NCBI GenBank assembly: GCA_029562645.1 | Contig: JAKQUI010000069.1 | Coordinates: forward strand, 186,001 to 250,000 | From: Spirochaetota bacterium | GTDB taxonomy: Bacteria > Spirochaetota > UBA4802 > JAKQUI01 | Direction: 5' to 3' | DNA length: 64,000 nucleotides | Shown: piece by piece, positions 1 through 9,267 of the stretch | Position numbering within the stretch: the stretch's first letter is position 1 | Layout of the letters: each line of letters opens with the position of its first letter | Translations under genes and position numbers: made by a program | Notes under the pieces: generated by a model | Seen by the model: only the letters and a program-made list of their open reading frames with translations | The model's database searches: none | What the model was told of the DNA's origin: nothing

Positions 1-224
1 TTGTTGATGGCGTCGATGAGGCCGAACACGCCGTAGGAGACCAGATCGTCGAACTCGATATTGTGCGGCATGCCGATGGAGATCTTGCCGGCGACATACT
101 TGACGAGCGGGGCGTACTTTTCGACGAAATAGTTCCGCAGGTCGTTGTCCTTGGACTTGGCGAACTGCTTCCAGAGCTTGTCCTCGTCTACCTTGTCGAA
201 CTCTTCGTATTTCTTATTTCGCAT
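1..224 (-). CDS. fliA: RNA polymerase sigma factor for flagellar operons (FliA/WhiG, sigma-28), 5' part only
   Basis: The first 74 codons are visible and the gene runs off the window at base 1. The product should direct RNA polymerase to late flagellar promoters. The visible part matches sigma-70 region 1.2-2: a leading LWKQF segment, a run ending in [10 protein letters not shown], then the region 2 core [14 protein letters not shown]. This is the usual WhiG/FliA pattern in spirochaetes. The ATG at 222-224 is preceded by AAGGGA at a good distance. It is the last gene seen in the flagellar operon, 35 bases after a small membrane-protein gene that follows flhG, which is the expected position. 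FliA rather than another sigma-70 member is inferred from this context. Confidence 0.88.
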   Translation of the reverse strand, partial: MRNKKYEEFDKVDEDKLWKQFAKSKDNDLRNYFVEKYAPLVKYVAGKISIGMPHNIEFDDLVSYGVFGLIDAIN

Positions 225-259
225 ACCGTCCCTTGCCTGCTTGGTATAACCGAACGCGA

Positions 260-754
260 CTACTCGTCCTTCTTGATCATGGTCCTGATGGCCTCGGCCA
301 TCAATTTCGGCTCGTACTTGATCTTACGCTCCTTCTTCACGATATGCTTCCCCAGCTGCCCGTCGCCCGAAGCGGGAACCGACTCCATGCGGGTGAAGCT
401 ATCATCGGTCATCGGCTTAAATTCCGCCGAGGCTGTCGGCTCCGGTTCGTTCGTCGCCGTCTCGCCTCCGGCGGGTGCGGCGCTTTCGCTCTCCCCTCCG
501 GTCCCCGACCCCGTTCGCGTGAAGAGCGCAAGAACCTCCGGGACGTAGCGGGTGATGACGAAAACGGCGGCATAGCCGAGAACCATGAACACGGCCGCCA
601 TCACCAGGGAAGTCGCCAGCGCGCCGGTGATGAAGTTTCCCGATACAAGCCCGACAAACAGTGAAATGATGAACGCCGTTGCGCCAAATGCCAGCGCGGT
701 CCTAATTTTTGCGTCAATGCCACCGAACGACGGCAGGAGCTCCTTGATATCCAT
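260..754 (-). CDS. Small two-helix membrane protein between flhG and fliA, unknown function
   Basis: I do not recognise a characterised family. The 164-residue product has two strongly hydrophobic stretches at about residues 17-40 and 43-68. A low-complexity Gly/Ser/Glu/Ala/Pro linker follows at about 80-110, then a charged C-terminal tail of about 50 residues rich in Lys and Glu. No signal peptidase site is evident, so it probably sits in the inner membrane with the tail in the cytoplasm. It lies in the flagellar operon, 62 bases after flhG and 35 before fliA. This position suggests a motility-linked role, perhaps with FlhG or with sigma-28, but the sequence does not prove it. The start ATG at 752-754 has only a weak ribosome binding site. 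Confidence 0.72.
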   Translation of the reverse strand: MDIKELLPSFGGIDAKIRTALAFGATAFIISLFVGLVSGNFITGALATSLVMAAVFMVLGYAAVFVITRYVPEVLALFTRTGSGTGGESESAAPAGGETATNEPEPTASAEFKPMTDDSFTRMESVPASGDGQLGKHIVKKERKIKYEPKLMAEAIRTMIKKDE

Positions 755-816
755 CCCGCTCCCGCTACCCGGTATATATAAGGTAAATATTCACAAGTTT
801 TTCTTCAACCCTTTTT

Positions 817-1716
817 TTACGCCGATGGCGCTTCCGCGACCGCCTCGGCGACGGATTGCGCGTCTTTCGACGACCGCAGCATGTTGCGGAAGAAGGACAC
901 CAGGCCGGTGCCGCGCTCCGCCTCCACATCGCGGTTGCAAATCCGATCGGCGATGAGCTTCACGCATACCGACGCCTTCGTTTTCGGATACGACACCATG
1001 AAGGGTTTCTGGTTTCTGATCGATTTCTGCACTGAAATATCGTCAAAGATGAACCCCAGGTTTTCGACCTTGATGTTCAGGAACTGCCCGGCGATGTTGA
1101 TGACGCGTTGCGCCACGCGCTGCCCCTCCGAAACGGACTGCACGCGGTTCACCACGAGCTTGATGTTCTTGTCCGAGGTGTGCGAGGCGATCGACTTGAT
1201 GATGCCGTACGCGTCGGTGATCGCCGTGGGCTCCGGCGTGGTCACGACGAGCACCTCGTCGGCCGCAATCACGAACGAGAGCACGTTTTGCGAAACCCCC
1301 GCGCCGGTGTCGATGATCATGTAATCGTCGGTGTCGATCTCGCCGATGGTCTCGATGAACTTCGCCAGCTGCTTGTCCTCGAGGTTCGCCAGCTGGTGGA
1401 ATCCGGACGCCCCCGCGATGATCTTGATCCCCTCGGGGACGTCGATGATGATCTCCTTGAGGGACTTCTTGCCCTTGATGACGTGATACAGGTTAAACTT
1501 GGGGATGATCCCCAGGATCACGTTCACGTTCGCAAGGCCCAGGTCGGCGTCGAGCAGGGTGACGCTCGCACCGTTTTGCGCCAGCGCGATCGCCAGGCTC
1601 ACCGAAAACGTGGACTTCCCCACGCCCCCCTTCCCGCTGGTGATGGCGATGGTCTTGCACTTCCTGACGGCGTTGTTCTCCAGTACCAGTCTTCTCAAGT
1701 TCGCTGCCTGATCCAC
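817..1716 (-). CDS. flhG: FlhG (MinD/ParA-type ATPase controlling flagellar number and placement)
   Basis: A 299-residue P-loop ATPase of the MinD/FlhG group. The deviant Walker A motif GKGGVGKS is at residues 28-35, including the signature first Lys, and the switch segment LLDADLGLANV follows soon after. FlhG works with the SRP-type GTPase FlhF to set flagellar number and site. The gene starts with GTG at 1714-1716, supported by a GGGAGG ribosome binding site, and lies 15 bases after flhF. The C-terminal 30 residues are Ala/Ser/Glu rich. General MinD is possible on sequence alone, but the flhF neighbour makes FlhG the better name. Confidence 0.93.
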   Translation of the reverse strand: MDQAANLRRLVLENNAVRKCKTIAITSGKGGVGKSTFSVSLAIALAQNGASVTLLDADLGLANVNVILGIIPKFNLYHVIKGKKSLKEIIIDVPEGIKIIAGASGFHQLANLEDKQLAKFIETIGEIDTDDYMIIDTGAGVSQNVLSFVIAADEVLVVTTPEPTAITDAYGIIKSIASHTSDKNIKLVVNRVQSVSEGQRVAQRVINIAGQFLNIKVENLGFIFDDISVQKSIRNQKPFMVSYPKTKASVCVKLIADRICNRDVEAERGTGLVSFFRNMLRSSKDAQSVAEAVAEAPSA

Positions 1717-1731
1717 GTTGCGCCTCCCGAT

Positions 1732-3078
1732 CTAATTATGCGCGTTGCCGAACATCAAGTCAACCATTCTTTCCGATTCCGCGATCGCGATGTCGTTGGG
1801 GACCTCCTGGCCGAAGGTGTAATAGGCGATCGGCTTCTTGAAGCGATCGGCCACATCGACCACGCTGCCGATGTACCCGGTCTCGTCCACCTTGGTGATG
1901 ATGACGCTGTCGAAATTGATGCTGTTGAACGCCTTGAACACCTCGGCGATATCGTGCTTCTTGGTGTTCGCGCTCACGCAGAGGACCTTTTCGAAATCGT
2001 ACTCCACCACGTCCGCGAAGCTCTTGATCTCCGAGATCTTCATCAGGTTCTTGTGGCTGCGGCCCGACGTGTCGATCATGATGATCTCGGCCTTCTCCTT
2101 GTCGAGGACCTCCTTGAGCCCCGACTGGTCGCTCACGACGCGCAGCGGGATCTTCATGATCTCCGCGTATTTCTTAAGCTGTTCGGTCGCGGCGATCCGG
2201 TAGGTGTCGATGGTGATGAAGGTCACGCGGTGCCCCTCGCGCAGCGCGTGGATGGCGCCCAGCTTGGCCATCGTGGTGGTCTTGCCCACGCCGGTGGGGC
2301 CGAAGAACATGATCACCTTCTTCCGGTTCCCGGTGGTGATGGGCCCGCTGGTCACGATGCGGTTCTTGAGCAGCTCGCGCAGGGTTTTTTCAATCTTATA
2401 GCGGTCCTTGAGGTCCTCGCGACTCACGTTGTTCTTGATCTCCTCGACCATGAGGGTGCACTCATCGTGGTCGAAGTCGTTGTTCCTGAGTATCTCGAGA
2501 ACGGGACGCATGGTGCGATCATCCTCGGCCGTGTCCGCTGCGGACTTCTCGGCCGCCGCGCCCTTGGTTTCGATCACCCGGTTGAGCATGTTCTTGAGGT
2601 CCTGGAATTCCTTCTCCAGCTTCGCGATCGAGTCTGACCCGGCCGATGCGACGCGCGGTTCGGCGACGGCCGCGGCCTTGCGGATCGTGTCCTGGAGCGC
2701 GCCCACCGAGGCGCTCTTCGTCTCCGTTTTCGCCATGCCGCGATCGTACAGCCCGTTGAGCGCGTCCATCAGCGGGCCGTTGTCGACGGCGGCCTTCGGC
2801 GGCGCGACCGACGACAGGGGCTTCGTCTCCGTGGTGTCGCCCACGGTGAAGTCGATGTGCGATTTCTTCTCGGGCTTGACCCCGAGGCCCCGAGCGGGCT
2901 TCGACTCCTGGATGGCCGCGGTGAGCTCCACGAGATCTTTGGCCATGAGCGCCGTATTGAAGAGCCCGCCCTCCTTGACGTATTTATGGCTGATGGGGAT
3001 GGCCTCGTCGCCGTACTCCATCTTGAGCTTCATCATGGCCTCATTGTAATTCTTCGCCTTGATCTTCACGTACCTCAT
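1732..3078 (-). CDS. flhF: FlhF, SRP-family GTPase for flagellar placement
   Basis: 448 residues with the three-part FlhF plan. A basic N-terminal B domain starts MRYVKIKAKNYNEA and is followed by a variable Ala/Lys-rich linker to about residue 170. The NG GTPase domain has the P-loop GPTGVGKT at about 260-267, the DTYRIAATEQLKKYA segment typical of SRP GTPases, DTSGRS as G3 and TKVDE as G4. FlhF recruits early flagellar parts to the pole or subpole, and FlhG controls it. The ATG is preceded by AAGGAGTGGGTC, a strong ribosome binding site. flhA lies 32 bases upstream and flhG 15 downstream. Confidence 0.96.
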   Translation of the reverse strand: MRYVKIKAKNYNEAMMKLKMEYGDEAIPISHKYVKEGGLFNTALMAKDLVELTAAIQESKPARGLGVKPEKKSHIDFTVGDTTETKPLSSVAPPKAAVDNGPLMDALNGLYDRGMAKTETKSASVGALQDTIRKAAAVAEPRVASAGSDSIAKLEKEFQDLKNMLNRVIETKGAAAEKSAADTAEDDRTMRPVLEILRNNDFDHDECTLMVEEIKNNVSREDLKDRYKIEKTLRELLKNRIVTSGPITTGNRKKVIMFFGPTGVGKTTTMAKLGAIHALREGHRVTFITIDTYRIAATEQLKKYAEIMKIPLRVVSDQSGLKEVLDKEKAEIIMIDTSGRSHKNLMKISEIKSFADVVEYDFEKVLCVSANTKKHDIAEVFKAFNSINFDSVIITKVDETGYIGSVVDVADRFKKPIAYYTFGQEVPNDIAIAESERMVDLMFGNAHN

Positions 3079-3110
3079 GACCCACTCCTTGCCGAAATAG
3101 TATATCGTGA

Positions 3111-5213
3111 TCAGGCCGCCGTCGACATCAACGCGGTCGAGATGACTCTGACTTTAATTTCCGGGCGGACCTCGTTGTACCCCAGCACGAACGGGTCCGC
3201 GATCTCGCGCTCCAGGAGCGTGAAGGTGACGCTCCGGATCTGCGGCGACACAAGGTACACCGGCGCGAACCCGGCGTCCTTCGACTTCTTGTACGCCTCG
3301 ATGAAGGCGGCCACGATGCGCCCGTGCACATCGGGCTCCAGGCCCACGATGCGCCCCTCGATGGGATCGTCGTGGATGGACGAGCGGATGATGCCCTCTA
3401 TCTCCGGGCTCACCGTGATCACCGAGAGCATCCCTTCGCGGTCAACATGCTCGAGGCAGATCTGCCGCGAAAGGGCGTTGCGCACGTACTCGGTGAGCAT
3501 GCCCGCGTCCTTGGTGTAATCGACATAGCTGGCGAGCGTCTCGAGGATCGTGACCATGTTGCGGATGGACACGCGCTCGCGCAGCAGGTTCTGGAGAATT
3601 CGCTGGATTTCGCCCAGCGACATCTTCTTCTCGTTGAGGAGCTCGTCCACCACCGCCGGATAGTCGCTCTTGATGTTGTCCACGATCTGCTTCACTTCCT
3701 GGCGGCCCAGGATCTCGTCCGCGTGCCGCTTGATGATCTCCGTGAGGTGCGTCGCGATGATCGTGGGGCAATCGACGACGGTATAGCCGCCGCTCTCGGC
3801 GGTATTGCGCAAGTCCGGCTCGATCCAGATGGCCGTGAGCCCGAAGACCGGCTCCACGAACTCGTCGCCCTCGATGCGCTCCTTCACGCCTCCGGGATCC
3901 ATCGCCATCAGGCGTCCCACCTGCAGGTTCCCCCGCCCGATCTCGACGCCCTTGATGAGCACGGCGTACGAGTCCGGCTCGAGCTCCATGTTGTCGCGAA
4001 TGCGAATGGGCGGCACCACCAATCCCATGTCCAGCGCACAGCGGCGGCGGATGTTGGTGATCCGGTCCAGAAGCGTCCCGCCCTGCTCCGGATCAACCAG
4101 CGGGATGAGGCTGTAGCCGATCTCCACCTCGAGCGGGTCCACCTGCATGAGCGGCATGACCGATTCGGGTTTGTGCTCCTTGAGTTGCGCCTCCTTCTCG
4201 TCGATCTCCTCTTTCTTCTGCGTTTCCTCCTGCGTCTGCTGGAGGATGTACCCCAGCGCGCCCAGGCCGGCCGCGAGCATGAGGATGGAGATTTTGGGGA
4301 AGCCGGGGATGATGGCCGATGCCGCCAGCGCCCCGGCGGTGATGAGGAGCGCGCGCGGCTGCGCGGCGATTTGGTTGCCCAGGTCGGTGCCGAAGTTATC
4401 GTCCGATACGGCCCGGGTCACGATGATACCGGTCGCGGTGGTCACCAGGAGCGAGGGGATCTGCGCCACGAGGCCGTCGCCGATGGACAACAGCGTGTAG
4501 GTCTTGAGCGCGACGTCGAACGACTCGCCGCGGATCACCATGCCGATGATGAAGCCGCCGATGATATTGATGAGCGTGATGACGATCCCCACCTTCACGT
4601 CGCCCTGCACGAACTTCGAGGCGCCGTCCATGGCTCCGTAGAAATCCGCCTCTTTCCTGATCTCGGCGCGTCGCCGGATGGCCACCTCCTCGGTGATGAT
4701 GCCGTTGGAAAGGTCGGAGTCGATGCTCATCTGCTTGCCGGGCATCGCGTCCAACGTGAACCGCGCGGCGACCTCGGCCGTCCGCGTGGCGCCCTTGGTG
4801 ATCACGATGAACTGCACCGCGATGAGGATGATGAAGATGATGAGCCCGATGACGTAATTCCCCCCGACCACGAAGTCGCCGAAGGTCCGGATGATCTTTC
4901 CGTCGAACGCCGTCCCCTGAAGGAGGATGAGGCGGGTCGAGGACACGTTGAGCGCGAGGCGAAACACCGTCGTGACCAGCAGGAGCGACGGGAATATCGA
5001 GAAATCGTACGAGCGCGGCACGAACATCACGATGAGCAGGATGAGGAGCCCCGACATGATGCTCACGGCCAGCAGGAAGTCGAGGATCACCGTGGGCAGC
5101 GGTATCACGAGCATCGAGACCACGGAGATCACGCCGATACCCACGAGGATGTCGGTCTTCTGCATCCATTGCAGGTTGTCGGTCAGGAACGATAATCGTC
5201 TCGCTTCAGCCAT
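3111..5213 (-). CDS. flhA: FlhA, export-gate protein of the flagellar type III secretion system
   Basis: 700 residues, full family length. The N-terminal half (to about residue 330) holds about eight membrane helices, with the FHIPEP-family block around GVITLINIIGGFIIG and the conserved cytoplasmic loop containing TLDAMPGKQMSIDSDL. The C-terminal half is the soluble ring domain that docks chaperone-substrate complexes and starts after a Lys/Glu-rich linker (about 335-355). It conducts export together with FlhB, FliP, FliQ and FliR. The ATG at 5211-5213 has a GAGGGGAC site. The gene follows flhB by 33 bases. Confidence 0.97.
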   Translation of the reverse strand: MAEARRLSFLTDNLQWMQKTDILVGIGVISVVSMLVIPLPTVILDFLLAVSIMSGLLILLIVMFVPRSYDFSIFPSLLLVTTVFRLALNVSSTRLILLQGTAFDGKIIRTFGDFVVGGNYVIGLIIFIILIAVQFIVITKGATRTAEVAARFTLDAMPGKQMSIDSDLSNGIITEEVAIRRRAEIRKEADFYGAMDGASKFVQGDVKVGIVITLINIIGGFIIGMVIRGESFDVALKTYTLLSIGDGLVAQIPSLLVTTATGIIVTRAVSDDNFGTDLGNQIAAQPRALLITAGALAASAIIPGFPKISILMLAAGLGALGYILQQTQEETQKKEEIDEKEAQLKEHKPESVMPLMQVDPLEVEIGYSLIPLVDPEQGGTLLDRITNIRRRCALDMGLVVPPIRIRDNMELEPDSYAVLIKGVEIGRGNLQVGRLMAMDPGGVKERIEGDEFVEPVFGLTAIWIEPDLRNTAESGGYTVVDCPTIIATHLTEIIKRHADEILGRQEVKQIVDNIKSDYPAVVDELLNEKKMSLGEIQRILQNLLRERVSIRNMVTILETLASYVDYTKDAGMLTEYVRNALSRQICLEHVDREGMLSVITVSPEIEGIIRSSIHDDPIEGRIVGLEPDVHGRIVAAFIEAYKKSKDAGFAPVYLVSPQIRSVTFTLLEREIADPFVLGYNEVRPEIKVRVISTALMSTAA

Positions 5214-5246
5214 TGTCCCCTCAATTCCCGTTCATCCCGTGCGGCA

Positions 5247-6410
5247 TTATATCGCCGCCTGACGGTAGCCCTTCACCTTGTACAGCTCGGCGTAAATCAA
5301 CGAAACCGCGTAAAACAGGTCCGGCGGAATCATATCGCCCACGTCGATCCGCTTGTAGAGGTCCTGCGCCAGCGGGCGGTTCTCGATCATGAACACGTCG
5401 TTCTGTTTCGCGATCTCCCGGATGCGCAGCGCCATGCTGTCGACGCCCTTGGCGACGAGCATGGGCGCCTCCATCGTAAATCGGTCGTAGCGCAGGGCCA
5501 CGGCGAAGTGCGTGGGGTTGGTCACCACCACGTCCGCCTTGGGCACCTCGCGGATCATGTTCTTCATCACCAGGTCCATCTGCATCTGGCGGAGGCGCGC
5601 CCGCATATGCGGGTCCCCGATCGTCTCCTTGATCTCCTCCTTCATTTCCTCCTTGGTCATCTTCAAGGACTCCATGAACTCGTGGCGCTGGAAGATGTAG
5701 TCGGGGATCGACAGCACCAGCAAAATCACCGAGGTCCAGATGATGATCTTGAGCGCGACGATCCCGCAGGACTTGAGCGCCAGCGCGATGCCGATGTCCG
5801 GCGTTTTCATGATCAGCTCGTATTCGTTCACGATGATGGCGTACGCGATCACCCCGATGACCGCCACCTTGAATATCGACTTGAACAGGTTCATCCCCAC
5901 CTGCTTGGAGAAGAACATCTTCTTGATGATGGTGGCCGGGTCGAACTTGATCTTTTTCCAGTCGAATTTCAGCGGGTGCGTGGAGATCTGGAACCCGACC
6001 TGCACGATGTTGCCCAAAACCGCCGCCACCATCACGGCGGCGAAGATCGGCAGAAGCACCTTCCCCGAGACCTCCGTCATCCGGAAAAACTCGATGAGCA
6101 CCGAACGCTCGGTGAGTGAAAAGCGCGTAAACCCGGTCAGGTAGTACGTCATCAGGCGCGCCATGGCATCGTAGATCCACGCGCCCAGGAAAAAGACCAC
6201 CATCACGCCGAAAATGACGACGACCGCCTGCGGGAGCTCGGTGGTCTTGGCGACCTGGCCCTTCTCGCGCGCCTCGCGGAGCTTCTTCTCGGTTGGCTCC
6301 TCGGTACGCCCCTCGTCCTCCGCGGCGAAGAGCTGCAGGTCGAACACGAACGCCTTCGGTTCGTCATCGAAGGGGCGCAGCCGGATGATGTCGTCGGCGA
6401 ACGCTGCCAT
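5247..6410 (-). CDS. flhB: FlhB, substrate-specificity switch of the flagellar export gate
   Basis: 387 residues. A short N-terminal extension of about 30 residues precedes the usual RTEEPTEKKLREAREKGQVA segment. Four membrane helices follow, then a cytoplasmic domain with the autocleavage motif NPTH at 298-301. Cleavage between Asn and Pro switches export from rod/hook to filament substrates, and the intact motif indicates a working switch. A GGAG sequence precedes the ATG at 6408-6410. The gene sits between fliR and flhA, as in other spirochaetes. The N-terminal extension is the only unusual feature and could reflect an alternative start, although no later Met lies before the conserved segment. 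Confidence 0.97.
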   Translation of the reverse strand: MAAFADDIIRLRPFDDEPKAFVFDLQLFAAEDEGRTEEPTEKKLREAREKGQVAKTTELPQAVVVIFGVMVVFFLGAWIYDAMARLMTYYLTGFTRFSLTERSVLIEFFRMTEVSGKVLLPIFAAVMVAAVLGNIVQVGFQISTHPLKFDWKKIKFDPATIIKKMFFSKQVGMNLFKSIFKVAVIGVIAYAIIVNEYELIMKTPDIGIALALKSCGIVALKIIIWTSVILLVLSIPDYIFQRHEFMESLKMTKEEMKEEIKETIGDPHMRARLRQMQMDLVMKNMIREVPKADVVVTNPTHFAVALRYDRFTMEAPMLVAKGVDSMALRIREIAKQNDVFMIENRPLAQDLYKRIDVGDMIPPDLFYAVSLIYAELYKVKGYRQAAI

Positions 6411-6477
6411 ATCACTCCACGAAACCGGGGCGGGATCGAATCCCCGTCCCCGTTCTCCGCCCGGCGGGCGGGGCCGC

Positions 6478-7263
6478 CTATTGCGGCCAGTATAGAATCA
6501 CTTTCGAAACGAACCCGAAGGTCCGCTCGAGGGAGACCTGCATGATCCTCACGATGAGCGGCGTCGTGAGCACGAGGATCCCGAAGGCCACCGCGATCTT
6601 GAACGGAAAGCCCAGCATCATGATGTTCATCTGCGGCGCCGCCTTGGCCAGCACGCCCAGGCTCACCGTCACCAGAAAGATGGTGGCGACCACCGGCAAC
6701 GCGATCTTGAGCGCGACCACGAACATCCCGCTGAACGAATGCAGCAGAAAGTTGAAATAGCCCTGCGACGCCTTCGCGGCGAGCGAGAACACCGGGGCCA
6801 GCTCGTACGAACGATACACGGCCTTGATCATGAAGTGATGGCCGTTGATCGCCAGAAAGATAAGCAGCGCGACCAGGTTCTGGAGCTGGCCGATCAGCGG
6901 GATCGACACCTCCGCGAGGGGATCGATCACCTCATTGATGCCGAAACCGATCTGGACCGCGAAGAACTGCCCCGCCAGCTGATAGGCCGCGAAGATGATG
7001 GCCACCAGAAATCCGATGAAAATCCCGATGGTGATCTCCTGGATCACCAGGAGCGCGTACTCCCCCATGCCGCCCGGCAGCGTGTAGCCCGTGCTCGCCA
7101 CCACCGGGAATATCACCAGCGTAATCAGGAACGACATGAGCACCTTGAGGCGCAAGGGGATCAAGGCGCTGGAAAAAAACGGTGCGATAAAAATCATCGA
7201 GCTCATCCTGACCAGGATGAGCAAAAACACCTGAAAGTGATATACGAAATAGGCCATCGGCAT
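6478..7263 (-). CDS. fliR: FliR, flagellar export-gate membrane protein
   Basis: 261 residues with about six hydrophobic segments, matching the FliR family in length and in the conserved block ERTFGFVSKVI near the C-terminus. FliR forms the export pore with FliP and FliQ in the inner membrane inside the MS ring. Two in-frame ATG codons (7261-7263 and 7255-7257) lie close together and the choice makes no functional difference. fliQ ends 33 bases upstream, and flhB follows after 67 bases. Confidence 0.95.
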   Translation of the reverse strand: MPMAYFVYHFQVFLLILVRMSSMIFIAPFFSSALIPLRLKVLMSFLITLVIFPVVASTGYTLPGGMGEYALLVIQEITIGIFIGFLVAIIFAAYQLAGQFFAVQIGFGINEVIDPLAEVSIPLIGQLQNLVALLIFLAINGHHFMIKAVYRSYELAPVFSLAAKASQGYFNFLLHSFSGMFVVALKIALPVVATIFLVTVSLGVLAKAAPQMNIMMLGFPFKIAVAFGILVLTTPLIVRIMQVSLERTFGFVSKVILYWPQ

Positions 7264-7296
7264 GGCGTTGTGCCTGGGCGCCGCGCGCGACGCCCA

Positions 7297-7569
7297 TTAT
7301 CCCCCCGGAATCCTTCCTATGAGCATGAACAAATTCTTCGTATACGTGACCAGCGTCGAGATGATCCACGACGCCGAGATGACGACCACCGCGAAGATGG
7401 CGATGATCTTGGGAACGAACGTAAGCGTCTGCTCCTGGATCGAGGTGGTCGTCTGGAAGATGGAGATGATAAGCCCCACGATCATCCCCACGCCCAGAAT
7501 GGGCGCCGAAACGATCATGGTGACCATCAGCGCCTCCCGAAGTATTTTAATGACCAGCACGTCGTCCAT
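7297..7569 (-). CDS. fliQ: FliQ, flagellar export-gate membrane protein
   Basis: A 90-residue protein with two long hydrophobic hairpin helices, at about residues 15-38 and 52-75, with the family block QEQTLTFVPKI between them. This is the normal size and layout for FliQ, which packs around the FliP/FliR core of the export channel. It lies between fliP (16 bases upstream) and fliR (33 bases downstream), in the conserved P-Q-R order. Confidence 0.96.
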   Translation of the reverse strand: MDDVLVIKILREALMVTMIVSAPILGVGMIVGLIISIFQTTTSIQEQTLTFVPKIIAIFAVVVISASWIISTLVTYTKNLFMLIGRIPGG

Positions 7570-7585
7570 GCTCAGCCCTCTCCCT

Positions 7586-8356
7586 TTACCCGAATGATCT
7601 GACGAGCTGGTAGGCGAGCAGATTCCATCCGTCCACCAGGATAAACAGCACGATCTTGAACGGCAGCGATATCATCACCGGCGGCAGCATGATCATGCCC
7701 ATCGCCATCAGGGCGCTCGCAATGATCATGTCGATGACGATGAACGGGATGAAGATGTACACCCCGATCTCGAAGGCGCGCCTGAGTTCGCTGATCATGA
7801 AGGCCGGGATGAGGCAGTACGACGGCACCTCGCTCTCGTTGGCGGGCTTTTTGAGCTTGGCCAGCTCGATGAACAGCGCGATGTCCTTCTTGCGCGTCTG
7901 CTTGAACATGAAGGTGCGCATGGGCTCCATGCCCTTGTCGATAAACTCCTCGTTGCTGATCTTGCCCTTGAGGTACGGCTGCAGCGCCTTGTTGTTGATC
8001 TCGGTGAAGGTGGGCGCCATGATAAAGATCGTCAAAAAGATCGAGAGGCCCACGATCACCTGGTTGGGCGGCATCTGCTGCAGCGAGAGCGCGCGCTTCA
8101 CGAAGTCGAGCACGATCACCACGCGCGTGAAGGCGGTCATCATGATGATGATCGACGGCGCGAGGGTGAGGATCGTGAGCAGAAACAGTATCTGAAACGA
8201 GAGCGCGACGTCCTTCGCCGATGTCGCCTCGCGGATATCGAAGGTCACCTTGGGGATGGGCATGCGCATCCCGCCCACGTCCTGCGCGAGCGCCAGCGCC
8301 GGGATCGCCAGCGCGATCAGCGTCACCAGACCGATTATCAACCGTTTCTTATTCAT
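7586..8356 (-). CDS. fliP: FliP, core pore protein of the flagellar export gate
   Basis: 256 residues with a cleavable-type signal peptide (MNKKRLIIGL... to ALALAQ, about 25 residues), as is normal for FliP. Four membrane helices follow. The family blocks are clear: LTLAPSIIIMMTAFTR, ALSLQQMPPNQVIVGLSIFL and the C-terminal MGMIMLPPVMISLPFK. Five FliP subunits form the entrance of the export channel. The start overlaps the end of fliO by 8 bases, which suggests coupled translation. Confidence 0.97.
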   Translation of the reverse strand: MNKKRLIIGLVTLIALAIPALALAQDVGGMRMPIPKVTFDIREATSAKDVALSFQILFLLTILTLAPSIIIMMTAFTRVVIVLDFVKRALSLQQMPPNQVIVGLSIFLTIFIMAPTFTEINNKALQPYLKGKISNEEFIDKGMEPMRTFMFKQTRKKDIALFIELAKLKKPANESEVPSYCLIPAFMISELRRAFEIGVYIFIPFIVIDMIIASALMAMGMIMLPPVMISLPFKIVLFILVDGWNLLAYQLVRSFG

Positions 8357-9206
8357 GGTCTTTCCCGTTGAGGTTTTTCAGCCGCTCACGCTGCCGGCGC
8401 AGGTAGTCAAGCCGGTCAACATCATGATCGTGCCCCCCATACCCGGTATCGCCGTCGCGCCCGCCCCCCGTGGAGCGGCGGAAGAAGCGCCCGAGCTGCC
8501 CGATGGAGCCCAGCTGCTTGACCAGAAAATCCTGGAAGTTGTTCTCGGAGACCGGAGAGGACTTGGAGCTCAGGAGACGGATGCGGTCGATCTCGTCACG
8601 GTCGGTAATTTCGGTGATGATGTTGATGTTGTTGTCGGACACGCCCAGCACGATGATCCGCCCAGCGAGGTCCACCACCTGCAGGAACTTGTTCTGGGCC
8701 AGCGGCACCACCGAGAGCACATGCACCACGTCTCGTCCCAACACGTGGACGCCGGCCTTCTTGGTCACGAACCGGAAGAAGTAATAAAACCCGCCCACCA
8801 AAAGCCCCAGGATAAAGAGGGTCTTGAAGATGAGCCACGCGTAACTCTCCTCTTCGGCCGTCGGTTTTTCGTAATCATAGATCGTGCCCTTGTCGGCCGC
8901 GGCCTTCTCCTTCGCGTCCTTGGGGGGGTCCTCTTTCTTCTTCGTCGGGTCGTCGCTCTTCTCGGCGGCCATCACGGGCGATCCCGTCACCGACGAGACG
9001 TCGCGACGCTCCGCCTCCTCCTCGCGATCATCCGTCTGCTCCACGCGCTGGCTCTTTTTCGCAGCGGACTTTTTTGCCTTGGCGGTGGCTTCAATGGGAC
9101 ATAATGCGATCGCGAAGGAAAAAAATATACCCGCGGCAAGGAGCACTACGCACACGGCCCGACCCGTCACCGGCCGCATCGAATATGTTTCGTCCATTCG
9201 CATCAT
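8349..9206 (-). CDS. fliO: FliO/FliZ-type flagellar assembly protein
   Basis: 285 residues. The hydrophobic segment near residues 15-35 may be a signal anchor. A long charged, low-complexity Lys/Asp/Glu region runs to about 115 and a membrane helix lies at about 123-145. A conserved cytoplasmic domain follows, with LGRDVVHVLSVVPLAQNKFLQ-like and DLAGRIIVLGVSDN blocks typical of the FliO/FliZ family. FliO helps FliP fold and assemble. The family is poorly conserved, and the position immediately before fliP supports the call. Spirochaete literature often names this gene fliZ. It starts with paired ATG codons and lies 61 bases after fliY. Confidence 0.85.
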   Translation of the reverse strand: MMRMDETYSMRPVTGRAVCVVLLAAGIFFSFAIALCPIEATAKAKKSAAKKSQRVEQTDDREEEAERRDVSSVTGSPVMAAEKSDDPTKKKEDPPKDAKEKAAADKGTIYDYEKPTAEEESYAWLIFKTLFILGLLVGGFYYFFRFVTKKAGVHVLGRDVVHVLSVVPLAQNKFLQVVDLAGRIIVLGVSDNNINIITEITDRDEIDRIRLLSSKSSPVSENNFQDFLVKQLGSIGQLGRFFRRSTGGGRDGDTGYGGHDHDVDRLDYLRRQRERLKNLNGKDHE

Positions 9207-9267
9207 ATCCTGATTATGTCTCCTGTCCGTGCGGACCGCGCCGCGAAAGCGCCGTCCGGATCGTCAC

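Noticed and set aside
3324-5195. Very long open frame on the plus strand opposite flhA
   Set aside because: Composition is rich in His, Asp, Arg and Glu without any domain pattern; it is the antisense shadow of a high-GC gene whose product is unmistakable. The same applies to long frames opposite the TPR gene (16907-18898), the V-ATPase A/B genes (33099-35819) and the EF-G paralogue (52841-54901).
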